Positions 33,370 through 43,764 of a DNA stretch of 64,000 bases are shown here, piece after piece. Position numbers and translations under genes: made by a program. Below the pieces are notes generated by a model. It worked only from the letters and a program-made list of their open reading frames with translations. It did not search any database and was not told the DNA's origin. The first letter of the stretch is position 1. The number at the start of each line of letters is the position of its first letter. Source of the DNA: Lucinisca nassula (taxonomy: Eukaryota; Mollusca; Bivalvia; Lucinida; Lucinidae); contig OY757015.1 of the NCBI GenBank assembly GCA_963580285.1, positions 133,122,029-133,186,028 on the forward strand, in the 5' to 3' direction.

Positions 33370-34160
33370 ACTTAAGAAATAGATCATGATTTGTTGAGTA
33401 ATAAATCACAGCTGCGGCGCGTGATTTATCTACTTACAACCGACCGACAAACCCAACGAATCACAGACTGAAGCTGATCTATTTCGATTCTAACGCGCTG
33501 AAAATCGGCAATAATGTTTTCGTTTCCTTCACAAATTTTCCCCATTGAAAGAAGACATCTGTAACACATGCGTTTATGTTCTTTTTTAATGTTTTCGGTG
33601 CGAGAAAGTAACGTTACTTCGTCTGATGTCTGGCAGCTTTTAATGACGTCACTCGGCTCTCTTTTCCTCACCGTGATTTGTTACATAATAAAACACAGTT
33701 CATTCCCATTGCCTATAGGCGAACTGTGTTAGAATGGACAACAAAATCGTCCGCATTAAGATAACATATCCGTGTGACATAGAAAATCATTTCATACCCC
33801 ATAAATGGTTGTTTTTCTGTTGAAAAATTGCGATTTCATCTTATATATTGGTAAAAAAAAAAGTAGGTTGTGGATGCTCGTTAGAACCGCCTCATGATAC
33901 ACCAGTTTTCTAAAAATAACGTGGGGTTTGCATGGAATAGATCAGCTCTAGAAGTCATTTGTTGAATAGTAAATCACAGTGTGGAGGCCAGTTGTAAAAC
34001 AGACCGTGGTTTGTCTACTTACAACTGACCGATTTGTTGATTTGTTGAGCAAAAAATCACAGTTTGGAGGTTGTAAGGTAGATTAAATCACGAGCGCGTA
34101 GCGCGAGTATTAACAGACCGACAAACTGTGATTTATTACTCAACAAATCACAGACAAGAG
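33370..34160. repeat. Inverted/direct repeat region around TTTGTTGAGTAATAAATCAC
   Basis: The phrase and its complement occur at about 33388, 33958, 34045 and 34120-34155 in both orientations, with TCTACTTACAACCGACCGAC between. A - strand frame (33671-33426) with MCYRCLLSMGKICEGN lies in it and may be a coding relic. A PAL-A scrap lies at 33865-33950. Confidence 0.5.
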
Positions 34161-34363
34161 GTGATCTTTTTTCGTTTCTAACACACTAATACAATAATCT
34201 GGTTGTTAAGTTTGGTTCATTTACCCCAAACCTTCCGCCATTGTTAAAGAAATCCCGCTAACATTATTAGCTGTATCACACACATTTACGTCCTTGTACG
34301 AGAAAAGAACGTTTCGCCGTTAAAAGTCAAGGAATCTACGGCTGAGTCATAAAACGGCGGCTT

Positions 34364-34593
34364 TTAATGTGAATGGGAACACCTGGCAGATTTTTCTGCC
34401 ATTTTTCAAAGGGAGACAACTTTCGGGTTTTCTATAAGCCCTGTCCCACTGAAAATGGGTCTACTCTTAAAGGAAAGAATTTGCTCCTCAGGAGCAAATT
34501 CTTTTCTTTAAGAGTTGACCCCTAGTGACATATGGGAGACAAAAATACTTTTTCAGGAGTTACCGCCCCTGAAGGTGTTCCAATTCCCCTTAA
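34364..34593 (+). mobile_element. MITE-D
   Basis: MITE-D is about 235 bp: TTAAGGGGAATGGGAACACC at one end and its complement at the other, with a central hairpin AAAGGAAAGAATTTGCTCC / complement. Here the left end is TTAATGTGAATGGG and the right is ATTCCCCTTAA. Confidence 0.8.
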
Positions 34594-34689
34594 TGACGAA
34601 ACTCGTCACGCTCTTTGGACTAGTGTTTTGTTGCGTATTAAATCATCGTACCTTTTCATTGCCTATATTGGCGCGCTACGTTAAAATCT

Positions 34690-34760
34690 TAGAATCGACG
34701 TTGAAACAACATTGAAAACGTTATTTCACGTTGATTCAACGTTGTATGCTTGTAGGGCAA
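34690..34760. mobile_element. PAL-K fragment
   Basis: AATCGACGTTGAAACAACAT ... CACGTTGATTCAACGTTGTA, TGCTTGTAGGGC. Confidence 0.5.
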
Positions 34761-34875
34761 GTTCAATTTGATTGGCTGATAGATTTACACCCAGATTCGT
34801 ACTTTAATTGAAGCCGGATTAGGGTTTTCACTGTTTGCCATTGTCCCAGTTTTGGGTCACTAACCATTTACTGAG

Positions 34876-35179
34876 GCCCCCGCCCATCGGGGCTTGAAGA
34901 AATTGGCTGCATGATGCTTCCACACAGAGCTGAAACCGACCCGCACACGAATATTGGTAAACCGCTTAGAGGATGTAAGTCTGCCCAGGCAAAGCGGTGT
35001 GAGTCGGGCCGCACATGCTTATAAACCCTATTGGTTTCATTGGGCGACAGGGGTTGAGATGTCATTTCATCTCAATGTCGGGTAAAAATCCCACAAGATT
35101 GGAAGCAACGTCTCCAAAATGATCTTTACAGTGTTGACGGGGACGTTAAACCATAAATCACTGAATGAACAAACAAAAG
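34876..35179 (+). mobile_element. SINE-1, complete, with 12-bp target duplication
   Basis: CCATTTACTGAG flanks it at 34864-34875 and 35180-35191. Confidence 0.9.
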
Positions 35180-35317
35180 CCATTTACTGAGTACGTGTAT
35201 GGCTTAATAAAAAGAGCGCACTGGAAATATAGAGGACCCACAGGTATCGGAAGTTTCTATTATACCAACACCCATTATCAGCCAGTCAGATCACTTGATA
35301 TATTCATTCAATTCATG

Positions 35318-35602
35318 CATTACGAAAACACGCCTATACAAATACATTGAAAACTTTACCGCCGAAAAAAAACGAATTTTATATATAAGATGTAAATTGT
35401 GATTTTTTTCTTATTTCCGCTCAAAATTTAGATTGTCGCTACACGTTAGAACCGCGTCATCGAGGCGGTTCTAACGAGTACCCACAATCCATATTATAGA
35501 GCATAAATAAGAAAAATAAGGTTTACCCCTGTAATCCCAGTTTTTACTATATAAAAGTGGGATTCAAGGGAGACAAAATTATATAGGCGTGTTTTCGTGA
35601 TG
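35318..35602 (-). mobile_element. PAL-A, complete, inverted
   Basis: CATTACGAAAACACGCC to ATAGGCGTGTTTTCGTGATG; hairpin at 35446-35488. Confidence 0.85.
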
Positions 35603-35603
35603 A

Positions 35604-35642
35604 CAAGCAGCGTATATCCTGATCAGATGGCCTCTGGATATA
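35604..35642. repeat. PAL-C hairpin cut by SINE-1
   Basis: AGCAGCGTATATCCTGATCA ... TCTGGATATACG; compare the intact copy at 36193. Confidence 0.6.
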
Positions 35643-35895
35643 CGCAGAGCTGACACCGACCCGCACACGAGTACTGGTAAACCGCTTAGAGGATCTAAGC
35701 CTGCCCAGGCAAAGCGGTGCGAGTAAAGGACCGTCCATGCTTATAAACCCTATTGCTTTCATTGGTCGGCAGGGCTTGAGATGTCATTTCATCTCAACGT
35801 CGGGTAAAAGTCCCGCAAAATTGGAAGCAACGTCTCCAAAATGATCTTTACAGTGTTGACGAGTACGTTAAACTTCAAATCAATCAAACAAACAA
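35643..35895 (+). mobile_element. SINE-1, 5'-truncated
   Basis: Starts at CGCAGAGCTGACACCGACCC, about 45 bases into the family, and ends in CAAATCAATCAAACAAACAA. It lies between two PAL-A copies. Confidence 0.8.
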
Positions 35896-36191
35896 ATACA
35901 TTATAACCTTTACCGCCGAAAAAAATAAAATTTTAGGATGTAAAATTGTGGTATTTTTCTTATTTTTGCTCAAAATATAGATTGTGGCTTCACGTTAGAA
36001 CCGCCTCTTCGAGGCGGTTCTAAACGAGTACCCACAATCTATACTTTATGAGGCGGTTCTAACGAGTACCCACAATCTATATGTTAGAGCAGAAATAAGA
36101 AAAATAAGGTTTACCCATGTAAACCCCACAATTACTATTTAAAAGTGGGGTTCAAGGGGGACAAAATTATATAGGCGTGTTTTCGTGATGA
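35896..36191 (-). mobile_element. PAL-A, left end missing, duplicated arm
   Basis: Starts inside the element at ATACATTATAACCTTTACCG. The TGAGGCGGTTCTAACGAGTA arm is present twice. Ends ATAGGCGTGTTTTCGTGATG. Confidence 0.8.
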
Positions 36192-36192
36192 C

Positions 36193-36241
36193 AAACAGTG
36201 TATATCCTGATCAGATGGCTTCTGGATATACACTGTTTGCA
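36193..36241. repeat. PAL-C hairpin
   Basis: AAACAGTGTATATCCTGATC ... GGATATACACTGTTTGC. Confidence 0.8.
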
Positions 36242-36720
36242 AAGGTAGGGATTGTCATAAACAGCCGGATAAGGGTTAAAGGGTGTTCATGTCTCGAACA
36301 TGGTAACGTCGCACAAGAGCATCAATTACTTTTGAGCAATTAGCCAAGTTCCGCTGAAATTACAAGTATTTTACAAACGTGAATATTAGGCCACTAGAAT
36401 GCAGTTATATTGGGAAAATGAGATTATTACATTCTTTATAAACGTATGTTATCATTTACTTTGTTTCAGAACAAAACGCAATAATAACATATAGGTTTAT
36501 TAAAAGTGTGGTTTATTTGCGCATTAAGTTTGAAGCACGACTGGAATTAGGAAGTAGAAAGACCATTAGTTTCAAGCGTGGGAATCCAAAGTAAAATTTG
36601 TCAACAATGAACTTTTTACCTTTTGCAAAACAATTGACTTTGTATTGTATATGTGTATGGATAGGAGAAATGTTTTCAGCTGTGGCAGAATAAAATCCCC
36701 AAACCTCAGATCAGCTCATC
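36242..36720. other. No recognised feature
   Basis: Nothing recognised. Confidence 0.4.
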
Positions 36721-36988
36721 ACGTGAACAAGTACGTGAAATGAAGACCCCCCTAAACCCCACTTTATACAGAGAAAACTGGGGTTAACGGGGGTAAACAT
36801 TATTTTTCTTATTTCTGTTCGAAGACATAGGTTGTGGGTACTCGTTAGAACCGCCTCATTGAGGCGGTTCTAACGAGCACCCACGACCTATGTTTGGAGC
36901 ATTTATAAGAAAAATATTAAGGATTTTCATCAGATTAGTAGCCATTTTGGAGATGTGAAAAAATGCACTATGTCGCACGGGTGAGTTA
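36721..36988 (+). mobile_element. PAL-A2, complete
   Basis: CACGTGAACAAGTACGTGAA, AACCCCAC stem, perfect hairpin ACTCGTTAGAACCGCCTCAT / complement, end ATGTCGCACGGGTGAG. Confidence 0.8.
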
Positions 36989-37015
36989 TCGTAATGTAAT
37001 CATGAACACAACAAA

Positions 37016-37480
37016 GTCAGTCAGTGACTGAGTGCTTCAGTCAGACACTCAGCCAGCCAGCTCCATAGTTAGTCAGTCAGTCAGTCAGTATATCAGTCAA
37101 TCAGTTTGTAAGATCTTTAGAGACTGTCAAATTATGAAATTATCTTCTATGTCTTGTCATTATAAAAAACCTCAGTCATTTAGTCCGTCAGTCAGTCAAC
37201 CAGGCAGGCAGGAAGGCAGGTCTTTAAAGACTGAAATTGAGGAATTATCTTCTAAGTTCCTGTAATTGTCAAAATTCTCAGTCTGTCAGTAAGTAGGTCG
37301 GTTAGTCGGTCTGTCTGTTTAAAAAATCTCAGTGAGTGAGTGAGTCAGCCAGCCAGCAGTCAGCAAGCCAGTCAGTCAGTCAGTAAAGTCTTTAAAGACT
37401 GAAATTGAGAAATTGTCTTATTGTCAAAATTCTCTGTCTGTCTGTCTGTGTCGCTGTCTGTCTGCCTTTTTGTCTGTCTT
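37016..37480 (+). repeat. Imperfect (GTCA)n / (TCTG)n simple-repeat region
   Basis: Repeated GTCAGTCAGTCA and CTGTCTGTCTG tracts separated by copies of TCTTTAAAGACTGAAATTGA (37209, 37389). Confidence 0.8.
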
Positions 37481-37618
37481 GGTGTCAAGTAATTAACTTT
37501 TTAATGGAAATATCTTCAAAGCCCCTATGAGTTCCCAAAATCTCTCATTTTCAGTTAGAAGTAATGCCACACTTTGTTGGTCAGTTTGGGCTACGTTAAC
37601 CCACGACCTGACCGTCAA

Positions 37619-37989
37619 GGGCCAGTTGTTCAAAACTAACGACGTCGTTAGTTAACGTATCGTTAAAACTTTGCTCATTTATTATGGCAAATATGCTATT
37701 TTTTTTGCTGAAAAATGCTGCTTACATTTTTTCAGCAAACATACCAAAATTTTAGATATTATACTTGCTAGAACAGTTAACAATATGACCACTAAAACAT
37801 TGATCATGTATTATGGCAAATATGCTAATATTTTTGCTGAAAAAATGTGAGCAGCTTTTAAATGCGAAAGCTGCTCACATTTTTTTTCAGCAAAAATATC
37901 AAAATTTTAGATATTATACTTGCTAGAACAGTTAACAATATGACCACTAACGAGCCCGTTAAGCTAACAATGCTTTGAACAACTGGGCT
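37619..37989. mobile_element. MITE-F with internal duplication
   Basis: Ends GGGCCAGTTGTTCAAAACTA and TGCTTTGAACAACTGGGCTC. The hairpin block (ATTATGGCAAATATGCTA ... ATTTTAGATATTATACTTGC) is present twice (37681 and 37811). Confidence 0.8.
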
Positions 37990-37999
37990 CAAGTGTTTA

Positions 38000-38324
38000 A
38001 TTTACTTATCTATTTCTAGTTCCTTGAAGTGCCCACACGCGATACAGATATTCATTCATATGCAGAAGAGCAACTGAGGCCGGATGTTTTATTGGTTACT
38101 TTTCAGTCACTGAAACGCTTGTTGACAAATATAAAAGGAAGAGATCTGTCTGCATATTAATTATTTTGTGCGGCTGTGGACAGTAATTCACTGGTTTCTG
38201 GACGTGGGGACTATCAGGTTTTGTAGCTCTTTACTTCTAAAGCAATTAGTGTAGAATTTAGAATTTTTAAACATTAAGCCATGAATATATGCATGTGTTA
38301 ATTAAAATTAAAATTTGAATCAAC
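38000..38324. other. No recognised feature
   Basis: Nothing recognised. Confidence 0.4.
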
Positions 38325-38399
38325 ATCATCATCATCATCATCATCATCATAATCATCATCATCATCATCATCATCAACAACAACAACAACATTCACTAC

Positions 38400-38443
<44 letters not shown>

Positions 38444-38450
38444 CAACAAT
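38325..38450 (+). repeat. (ATC)n(AAC)n(AAT)n triplet-repeat tract
   Basis: Runs of ATC, then AAC, AAT and AAC units. Confidence 0.95.
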
Positions 38451-38599
38451 GTGTTGAGCTTTACGTCTCATCAACAGCTAAGGTCATACGGAGACTGGAC
38501 TTCGATTTAAAGACTCATCCGAAAGTTTGGAGAAGCCCAGGATCCTGCGACCCCTGATATACAAGGCGAGTAGCATAACCACTACACCACGGAGGGTTC
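38451..38599 (-). mobile_element. SINE-3, inverted, at a TAA/CAA repeat
   Basis: Complement of SINE-3. TAACAACAACAAT flanks both sides (38438-38450, 38600-38612), though the flank is simple sequence. Confidence 0.8.
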
Positions 38600-38825
38600 T
38601 AACAACAACAATTCCTCTACTTAAGTAGTGTGCGATAATTAAGGAGATTAAGGAGATTTTCGAATTTTAACTTGCAAATTTATGGTGAGTGTTTTCATTA
38701 GAACGATGATGTCCCATTGAAGTTAGACTGTTCAATGACATTTTCACTCTTCCAGTTTTTTTTTTTTTTTTGTATAAATGCAACAGTAACAGTACGACTT
38801 TTGGTGGTGTAAAGAGTTGACATTT

Positions 38826-39107
38826 CAAAAAACACGCCTATATAATTTGACCCCTTTAAACCCCACTTTAATATGGTAAAAATGGGGTTTACAGGGGTAT
38901 ACATTATTTTGTTATTTCTGCTCAAAAACATAGACTGTGGGTACTCGTTAGAACCGCCTCGCTGAGGCGGTTCTAAAGAGTTCCGACAATCTATGTTTTG
39001 CGCAGAAATAAGACAAATATCAGAATTTTTATCTGATGTTCTTTTTTTTCATTTTTGGTGGTACATGTATAACATTCAATGTTTGTATTTGAATAAGCGT
39101 GTTAAGT
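38826..39107 (+). mobile_element. PAL-A, complete
   Basis: AAAAAACACGCCTATATAAT, hairpin with an intact first arm, end TGAATAAGCGTGTTAAG. Confidence 0.8.
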
Positions 39108-39287
39108 TGGGTTTTCAAGGGTGTATACGACGCGGACTTGCAGGCGTAATAAGACAAAATCCATCATCATAAACACACGCCTATAGAATTTTGACCCCCC
39201 TTGAACCCCACTTTTATATAGTAAAACTGGGGTTTCCAGGGGTATACCTTATTTTTCTTATTTCTGCTCTAAAAACAGACGGTGGGA

Positions 39288-39600
39288 TTTGTTTGTTTGT
39301 TTGATTTGAGGTTTTACGTCCCCGTCAACACTGTAAAGGTCATTTTGGAGACGTTGCTTCCAATTTTGTGAGACTTTTACCCGACATTGAGATGAAATGA
39401 CATCTAAAGCCCTGCCGCCCAATGAAACCAATAGGGTTATAAGCATGGATGGGCCGACTCACACCGCTCTGCCTGGGCAAGCTTAGCTCCTCTAAGCTGC
39501 TTACCAGTACTCGTGTGCGGGTCGGTTTCAGCTCTGCGTGGAAGCATCATGCAGCCCATCTATCTCTTCAAGTCCCGATGGGCGGGGGCCTTCAGACGGA
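39288..39600 (-). mobile_element. SINE-1 copy 1 of a local cluster, inside a PAL-A
   Basis: Inverted, complete. It interrupts a PAL-A whose left half ends at CAGACGGTGGG (about 39287) and whose right half resumes at 39601. Confidence 0.85.
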
Positions 39601-39720
39601 GGGTACTCGATAGAACCGCCTCGATGAGGCGGTTCTAGCGAGTAAACACAATCTATAGTTTGAAATGAAATAAGAAAAAATATCACAATTTTCATTTTTT
39701 GGCGATTAAGGTTACAATGT

Positions 39721-40020
39721 ATTTGTTTGTTTTGTTTGATTTAAAGTTTAACGTCCCCGTCAATATTGTAAAGGTCATTTTGGAGACGTTGCTTCCAATT
39801 TTGTGAGGCTTTTACCCGACATTGAGATGAAATGACATCTAAAGCCCTGCCGCCCAATGAAACCAATAGGGTTTATAAGCATGGATGGGCCGACTCACAC
39901 CGCTCTGCCTGGGCAGGCTTAGCTCCTCTAAGCTCGTGTGCGGTTCGGTTTCAGCTCTGCGTGGAAGCATCATGCAGCCCATCTATTTCTTCAAGTCCCG
40001 ATGGGCGGGGGCCTTCAGAC
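39721..40020 (-). mobile_element. SINE-1 copy 2 of the cluster
   Basis: Nearly identical to copy 1, with a short deletion before GTGTGCGGTTCGG, and followed by the same half PAL-A. Confidence 0.85.
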
Positions 40021-40132
40021 GGTGGGTACTCGATAGATGAGGCGGTTCTAGCGAGTAAACACAATCTATAGTTTGAGCTGAAATAAGAAAAAATATCACA
40101 ATTTTCATTTTTTGGCGATAAAGGTTACAATG

Positions 40133-40395
40133 TATTTGTTTGTTTTGTTTGATTTTAAGTTTAACGTCCCCGTCAACACTGTAAAGGTCATTTTGGAGAT
40201 GTTGCTTTCAATTTTGTGGGACGTTTACCCGACACTGACATGTAATGACATCTCAAGCCCTGTCGCCCAATGAAACCAATAGGGTTTATAAGCATGGACT
40301 GGCCGACTCGCACCGCATTGCCTAGGCGTGCTTAGATCCTCTGAGCGGTTTACCAGTACTCGTGTGCGGTCGGTTTCAGCTCTGCGTGAGAGCAC
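40133..40395 (-). mobile_element. SINE-1 copy 3 of the cluster, head lost
   Basis: Inverted; ends at CAGCTCTGCGTGAGAGCACG, where it meets unrelated sequence. Confidence 0.8.
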
Positions 40396-40404
40396 GGTGG
40401 GTCC

Positions 40405-40518
40405 AAGCCTCACTCATTTCACATGTGGATGCCAAGCTCTATAGTGAAATGCCAGGTTAATTTTCTCCGGGTACACCGATAATATGTCACGTTTGCTCAA
40501 AATAAGTGAGGACCAAGA
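40405..40518 (+). repeat. Duplicated segment, copy 1
   Basis: AAGCCTCACTCATTTCACAT ... GTCACGTTTGCTCAAAATAA ... CCAAGATTTG; repeats at 42655-42768, and both run into an inverted SINE-1. Confidence 0.85.
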
Positions 40519-40815
40519 TTTGTTTGTTTGATTTGAGGTATAACGTCCCCGTCAACACTGTCTATGTCATTTTTGAGACGTTGCTTCCAATTTTGTGGGA
40601 CTTTTACCCGACACTGAGATGAAATGACATCTCAAGCCCTGTCGCACAATGAAACCAATAGGGTTTATAAGAATGGATGGCCCGACTTGCACCGCTTTGC
40701 CTGGTAAGGCTTAGATCCTCAAAGCAGTTTACCAGTACTCGTGTGCGGTCGGTTTTAGCTCTGCGTGGAAGCATCATGCAGCCCATCTATTTCTTCAAGC
40801 CCCGATGGTCGAGGG
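40519..40815 (-). mobile_element. SINE-1 copy 4 of the cluster
   Basis: Inverted, complete. Followed directly by the right end of a PAL-A (40818-40853). Confidence 0.85.
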
Positions 40816-40853
40816 CTACACAATGTATTTGTATAGGTTTGTTTTCGTAATGC

Positions 40854-41299
40854 CTGCAATTTATTTTTGTTCTTTTCTGTACATGTGCGACACAAACATT
40901 TCTGACCAACAGTTATAAACAAAAGTAATGTTTTGTTTATTAAAATGTCAGATTTGACTTGCCTTGATCTTTAATGTAAACATACCATTATCTGCGCGGT
41001 ACTTAAAAGCTATTAAAATACACATAATTGTATATGCATACTGTCGCATTTGGATGTTCCCGACATGCACACGACAGTGACTCAATGTTGAACCAGTGGT
41101 TCAACGCTGAGTGCCTGCAGGGAACAATGGCATCCAATACCAATAGAGGGTGTTGGTTTTCTCTGGGTATACCACTATTCCCCCACCTTACGTGGACGGT
41201 CGTCTCAAATATGGGGATGACAGTGTAAAGGTTTTGTAGCCCCCGAAAACAGCACACTACACGCTTACTGGGGTAGCCAGATGACAAAGTACCAGATCC
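40854..41299. other. No recognised gene; PAL-K scrap
   Basis: CAATGTTGAACCAGTGGTTC and GAGTGCCTGCAGGG at 41082-41121 match PAL-K. Nothing else. Confidence 0.4.
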
Positions 41300-41418
41300 C
41301 ACCCACCCGCCCGCCCGCCCGCCCGCCCGTCCGTCCTTCCATCCATCCATCCATCCATCCATCCATCCATCCATCCATCCATCTATCTATCGACATGTAT
41401 CTATCTATCCTATCTATC

Positions 41419-41498
<80 letters not shown>

Positions 41499-41520
41499 TC
41501 TATCTATCTATCTATCTATC
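41300..41520 (+). repeat. (CCCG)n(CCAT)n(CTAT)n microsatellite
   Basis: Successive CCCGCC, ATCC and TATC tracts; continues after the SINE-1 at 41737-41752. Confidence 0.95.
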
Positions 41521-41736
41521 GGGGCTTGATGGGCTGCATGATGCGTCCGCGCAGAGCTGAAGCCGACCCGCACACGAGTACTGGTAAACCGCTTAGAGGA
41601 TCTAAGCCTGCCCAGGCAAAACGGTGCGAGTCGGCCCGTCCATGTTTAATAAACCCTATTGGTTTCATTGGGCGGTCTCCACAATGATCTTTACACTATT
41701 GACGGGGACGTTGAACCTCAAATCAAACAAGCAAAA
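41521..41736 (+). mobile_element. SINE-1 inside a (TATC)n array
   Basis: Starts at CGGGGCTTGATGGGCTGCAT and lacks part of the body before the tail. Both flanks are TATC repeat. Confidence 0.8.
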
Positions 41737-41759
41737 AATCTATCTATCTATCATTTATC

Positions 41760-42044
41760 TCAAAAATATGTGTTGGGTGAACTCATTAAAACCGCCTCGT
41801 TGAGGACATACGACACCTTTATTTACAAGAAAATCGAAACGCCTTCTGACTTTGCGGTATGATTAACACTCAGTAGCTCGCACTACCCCTCTCTCGAATA
41901 AATGTTCAAGGTACAAAAGGTGATCAAACCATTGAAGTCCGACTGTCTAATACATATAGATGGGCAGCCCATTATCAATAATTATTGAAGGAATATCCGG
42001 TTAATGTCAGTCGTTGTAAGCTTGACAAAATTTATTTACTTTAA
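41760..42044. other. Mostly unrecognised; PAL-A arm scrap
   Basis: GTGAACTCATTAAAACCGCC at about 41778 is a PAL-A arm. Nothing else. Confidence 0.4.
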
Positions 42045-42115
42045 ACAAATACTGTAGACCCTGATCAGACATAGCGTTAAATGAAGGCTGATTCAGACTA
42101 CACTATTTGCCAAAG
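42045..42115. repeat. PAL-C hairpin, decayed centre
   Basis: ACTGTAGACCCTGATCAGAC ... GACTACACTATTTGCC. Confidence 0.55.
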
Positions 42116-42188
42116 GTCTCTTTTGTCGGCACTTAACGTAAACAGGTAAATTAGGCACTCAGTACAATCGACCTGGGTGGATGTGCAT

Positions 42189-42256
42189 CCGCTTCCATGG
42201 CCTAGTGAGAAAGAGCACTGTCTCTTAATCATTAGGTCACTCATAACAGTGGGTCC
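42189..42256 (+). mobile_element. SINE-4 head fragment
   Basis: Only the tRNA-like head (TCCATGGCCTAGTGAGAAAG ... GTGGGTCCAA). Confidence 0.5.
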
Positions 42257-42259
42257 AAA

Positions 42260-42650
42260 GTAGAAGTAAAACAAAGATCAGGAATTGATACAATTAACTT
42301 ACTCCACCCATCAAAGACACCAAAGGGAAAGAAACACAAACATCAAGCGACCAGACCATAATGGAAACCTAAACAAAGGAAGGCCATGAGGACAGTTACT
42401 TTCCTACAAAATGGCCATATGGCCATCCAAAATAAAAAGACTAAAGTGAGTAACAAACAACAACATAAATAAATCGCCACAGAAGAACCGCCTTGGAACG
42501 GTCAGTCAAAAGATTTCCACTGGGGGGCTTAAATCGATTTTACGTGGCCACAATCCTCGCCCTTATGTATACTTCCGTAATAATTTGTTCAGTCCACATG
42601 AAGGCCTCCTAACTCATCAGTGCAACATCTCCGTGAACACAAATAATCAA
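42260..42650 (-). mobile_element. 3' untranslated end of the same retroelement, 5'-truncated
   Basis: The - strand matches the 3' untranslated part of the element at 55640-56240: the block around CACGGAGATGTTGCACTGAT, the AAGGCGGTTCTTCTG block and the final TTTGGTGTCTTTGATGGG block occur in the same order. No coding part remains. Confidence 0.7.
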
Positions 42651-42654
42651 AGCC

Positions 42655-42768
42655 CAAGCCTCACTCATTTCACATGTGGATGTCAAGCTCTATAGCGGAA
42701 TGCCAGGTTAATTTTTGCCGGGTACACCGATAATATGTCACGTTTGCTCAAAATAAATGAGGGCCAAG
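42655..42768 (+). repeat. Duplicated segment, copy 2
   Basis: See 40405-40518; about ten differences over 114 bp. Confidence 0.85.
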
Positions 42769-43080
42769 ATTTGTTTGTTTGTTTGTTTGTTTGATTTGAG
42801 GTTTAACGTCCCCGTCAACACTGTATAGGTCATTTTGGAGACGTTGCTTCCACTTCTGTGGGACTTTTACCCGACACTGAGATGAAATGACATCTCAAGC
42901 CTTGTCGCCCAATGAAACCAATAGGGTTTATAAGCATGGCTGGCCCGACTCGCACCGCTTTGCCTGGTCAGGCTTAGATCCTCTAAGTAGTTTACCAGTA
43001 CTCGTGTGCGGTCGGTTTCAGCTCTTCATGGAAGCATCATGCAGTCCATCTATTTCTTCAAGCCCCGATGGGTGGGGGCG
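42769..43080 (-). mobile_element. SINE-1, complete, in a duplicated segment
   Basis: Inverted copy preceded by the same ~115 bp (42655-42768) that precedes copy 4 at 40405-40518. Confidence 0.85.
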
Positions 43081-43189
43081 GGTGAGGCCCAAGAAGAAAA
43101 GAAATAAAAAAGGTATCCGAACAATGTGTCCATTACGATAACATTCGGTACTTCCTGTTTGATTTCAAATTAATTGAGTCTTTCTAAAA

Positions 43190-43310
43190 ATGGGATCTAC
43201 TCTTCAAGGAAAGAATTTGCAGCAAATTCTTTCATTAAAGAGTAGCCCAAAATTGATAACGGACAAAGCAGTTGCGCTCCAAGTCCCCTGGAGGAGTATT
43301 CATTCCCCGT
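43190..43310 (+). mobile_element. MITE-D remnant
   Basis: TCTACTCTTCAAGGAAAGAA / TTTCATTAAAGAGTAG hairpin, right end ATTCATTCCCC. Confidence 0.6.
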
Positions 43311-43311
43311 C

Positions 43312-43595
43312 GGCCCCCGTCCATCGGGGCTTGAAGAAATAGATGGACTGCATGATGCTTACACGCAGAGCTGAAACCGACCGCAGACGAGTACTTGTAA
43401 ACCACTTAGAGGATTAAAGTCTGCCCAGGCAAAGCGGTGCGAGTCGGTCCGTCCATGCTTTTAAACCCTATTGGTTTCATTGGGCAACGGGGCTTGAGAT
43501 GTCATTTCATCTCAATGTCGGGTAAAAGTCCCACAATATTGGAACCAACGTCTCCAAAATGACCTATACTGTGTTGACGGGGACGTTAAACCTCT
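43312..43595 (+). mobile_element. SINE-1, complete body, short tail
   Basis: CGGCCCCCGTCCATCGGGGC to GACGGGGACGTTAAACCTCT; the AAAC tail is missing. Confidence 0.85.
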
Positions 43596-43764
43596 TAAAG
43601 CTTGTGTTTGATACTCGTGATACCCACCTTACACACCCAGATATGGGTAAATTCGATCCGACTTCTTCAGTCTTTAGAACCGTGTGGGATTGGCGTAAAA
43701 CCCATCATTCCGAGGGACACGTAAATTGCACATATTGCATTGCATTTTGTGTATGGTAACGGTA

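Larger units (their letters stand above)
39168..40853 (+). mobile_element. PAL-A split by a cluster of SINE-1 copies
   Basis: PAL-A left end at 39168 (ATCATAAACACACGCC) and right end at 40818-40853 (GTATAGGTTTGTTTTCGTAA). Between them are four SINE-1 copies and two repeats of the PAL-A right half (39601-39720 and 40021-40132). Confidence 0.75.

Noticed and set aside
41003..41374. 123-codon frame rich in Trp-Met-Asp-Gly
   Set aside because: The start is the ATCC microsatellite; no motif in the rest.
39832..43141. Recurrent 60-85 codon frames with NETNRVYKHG-like protein
   Set aside because: The same frame appears on SINE-1 copies all over the window (also 26787-26996, 34868-35065 and 48186-48407); it is an open antisense or sense frame of the SINE, not a gene family.
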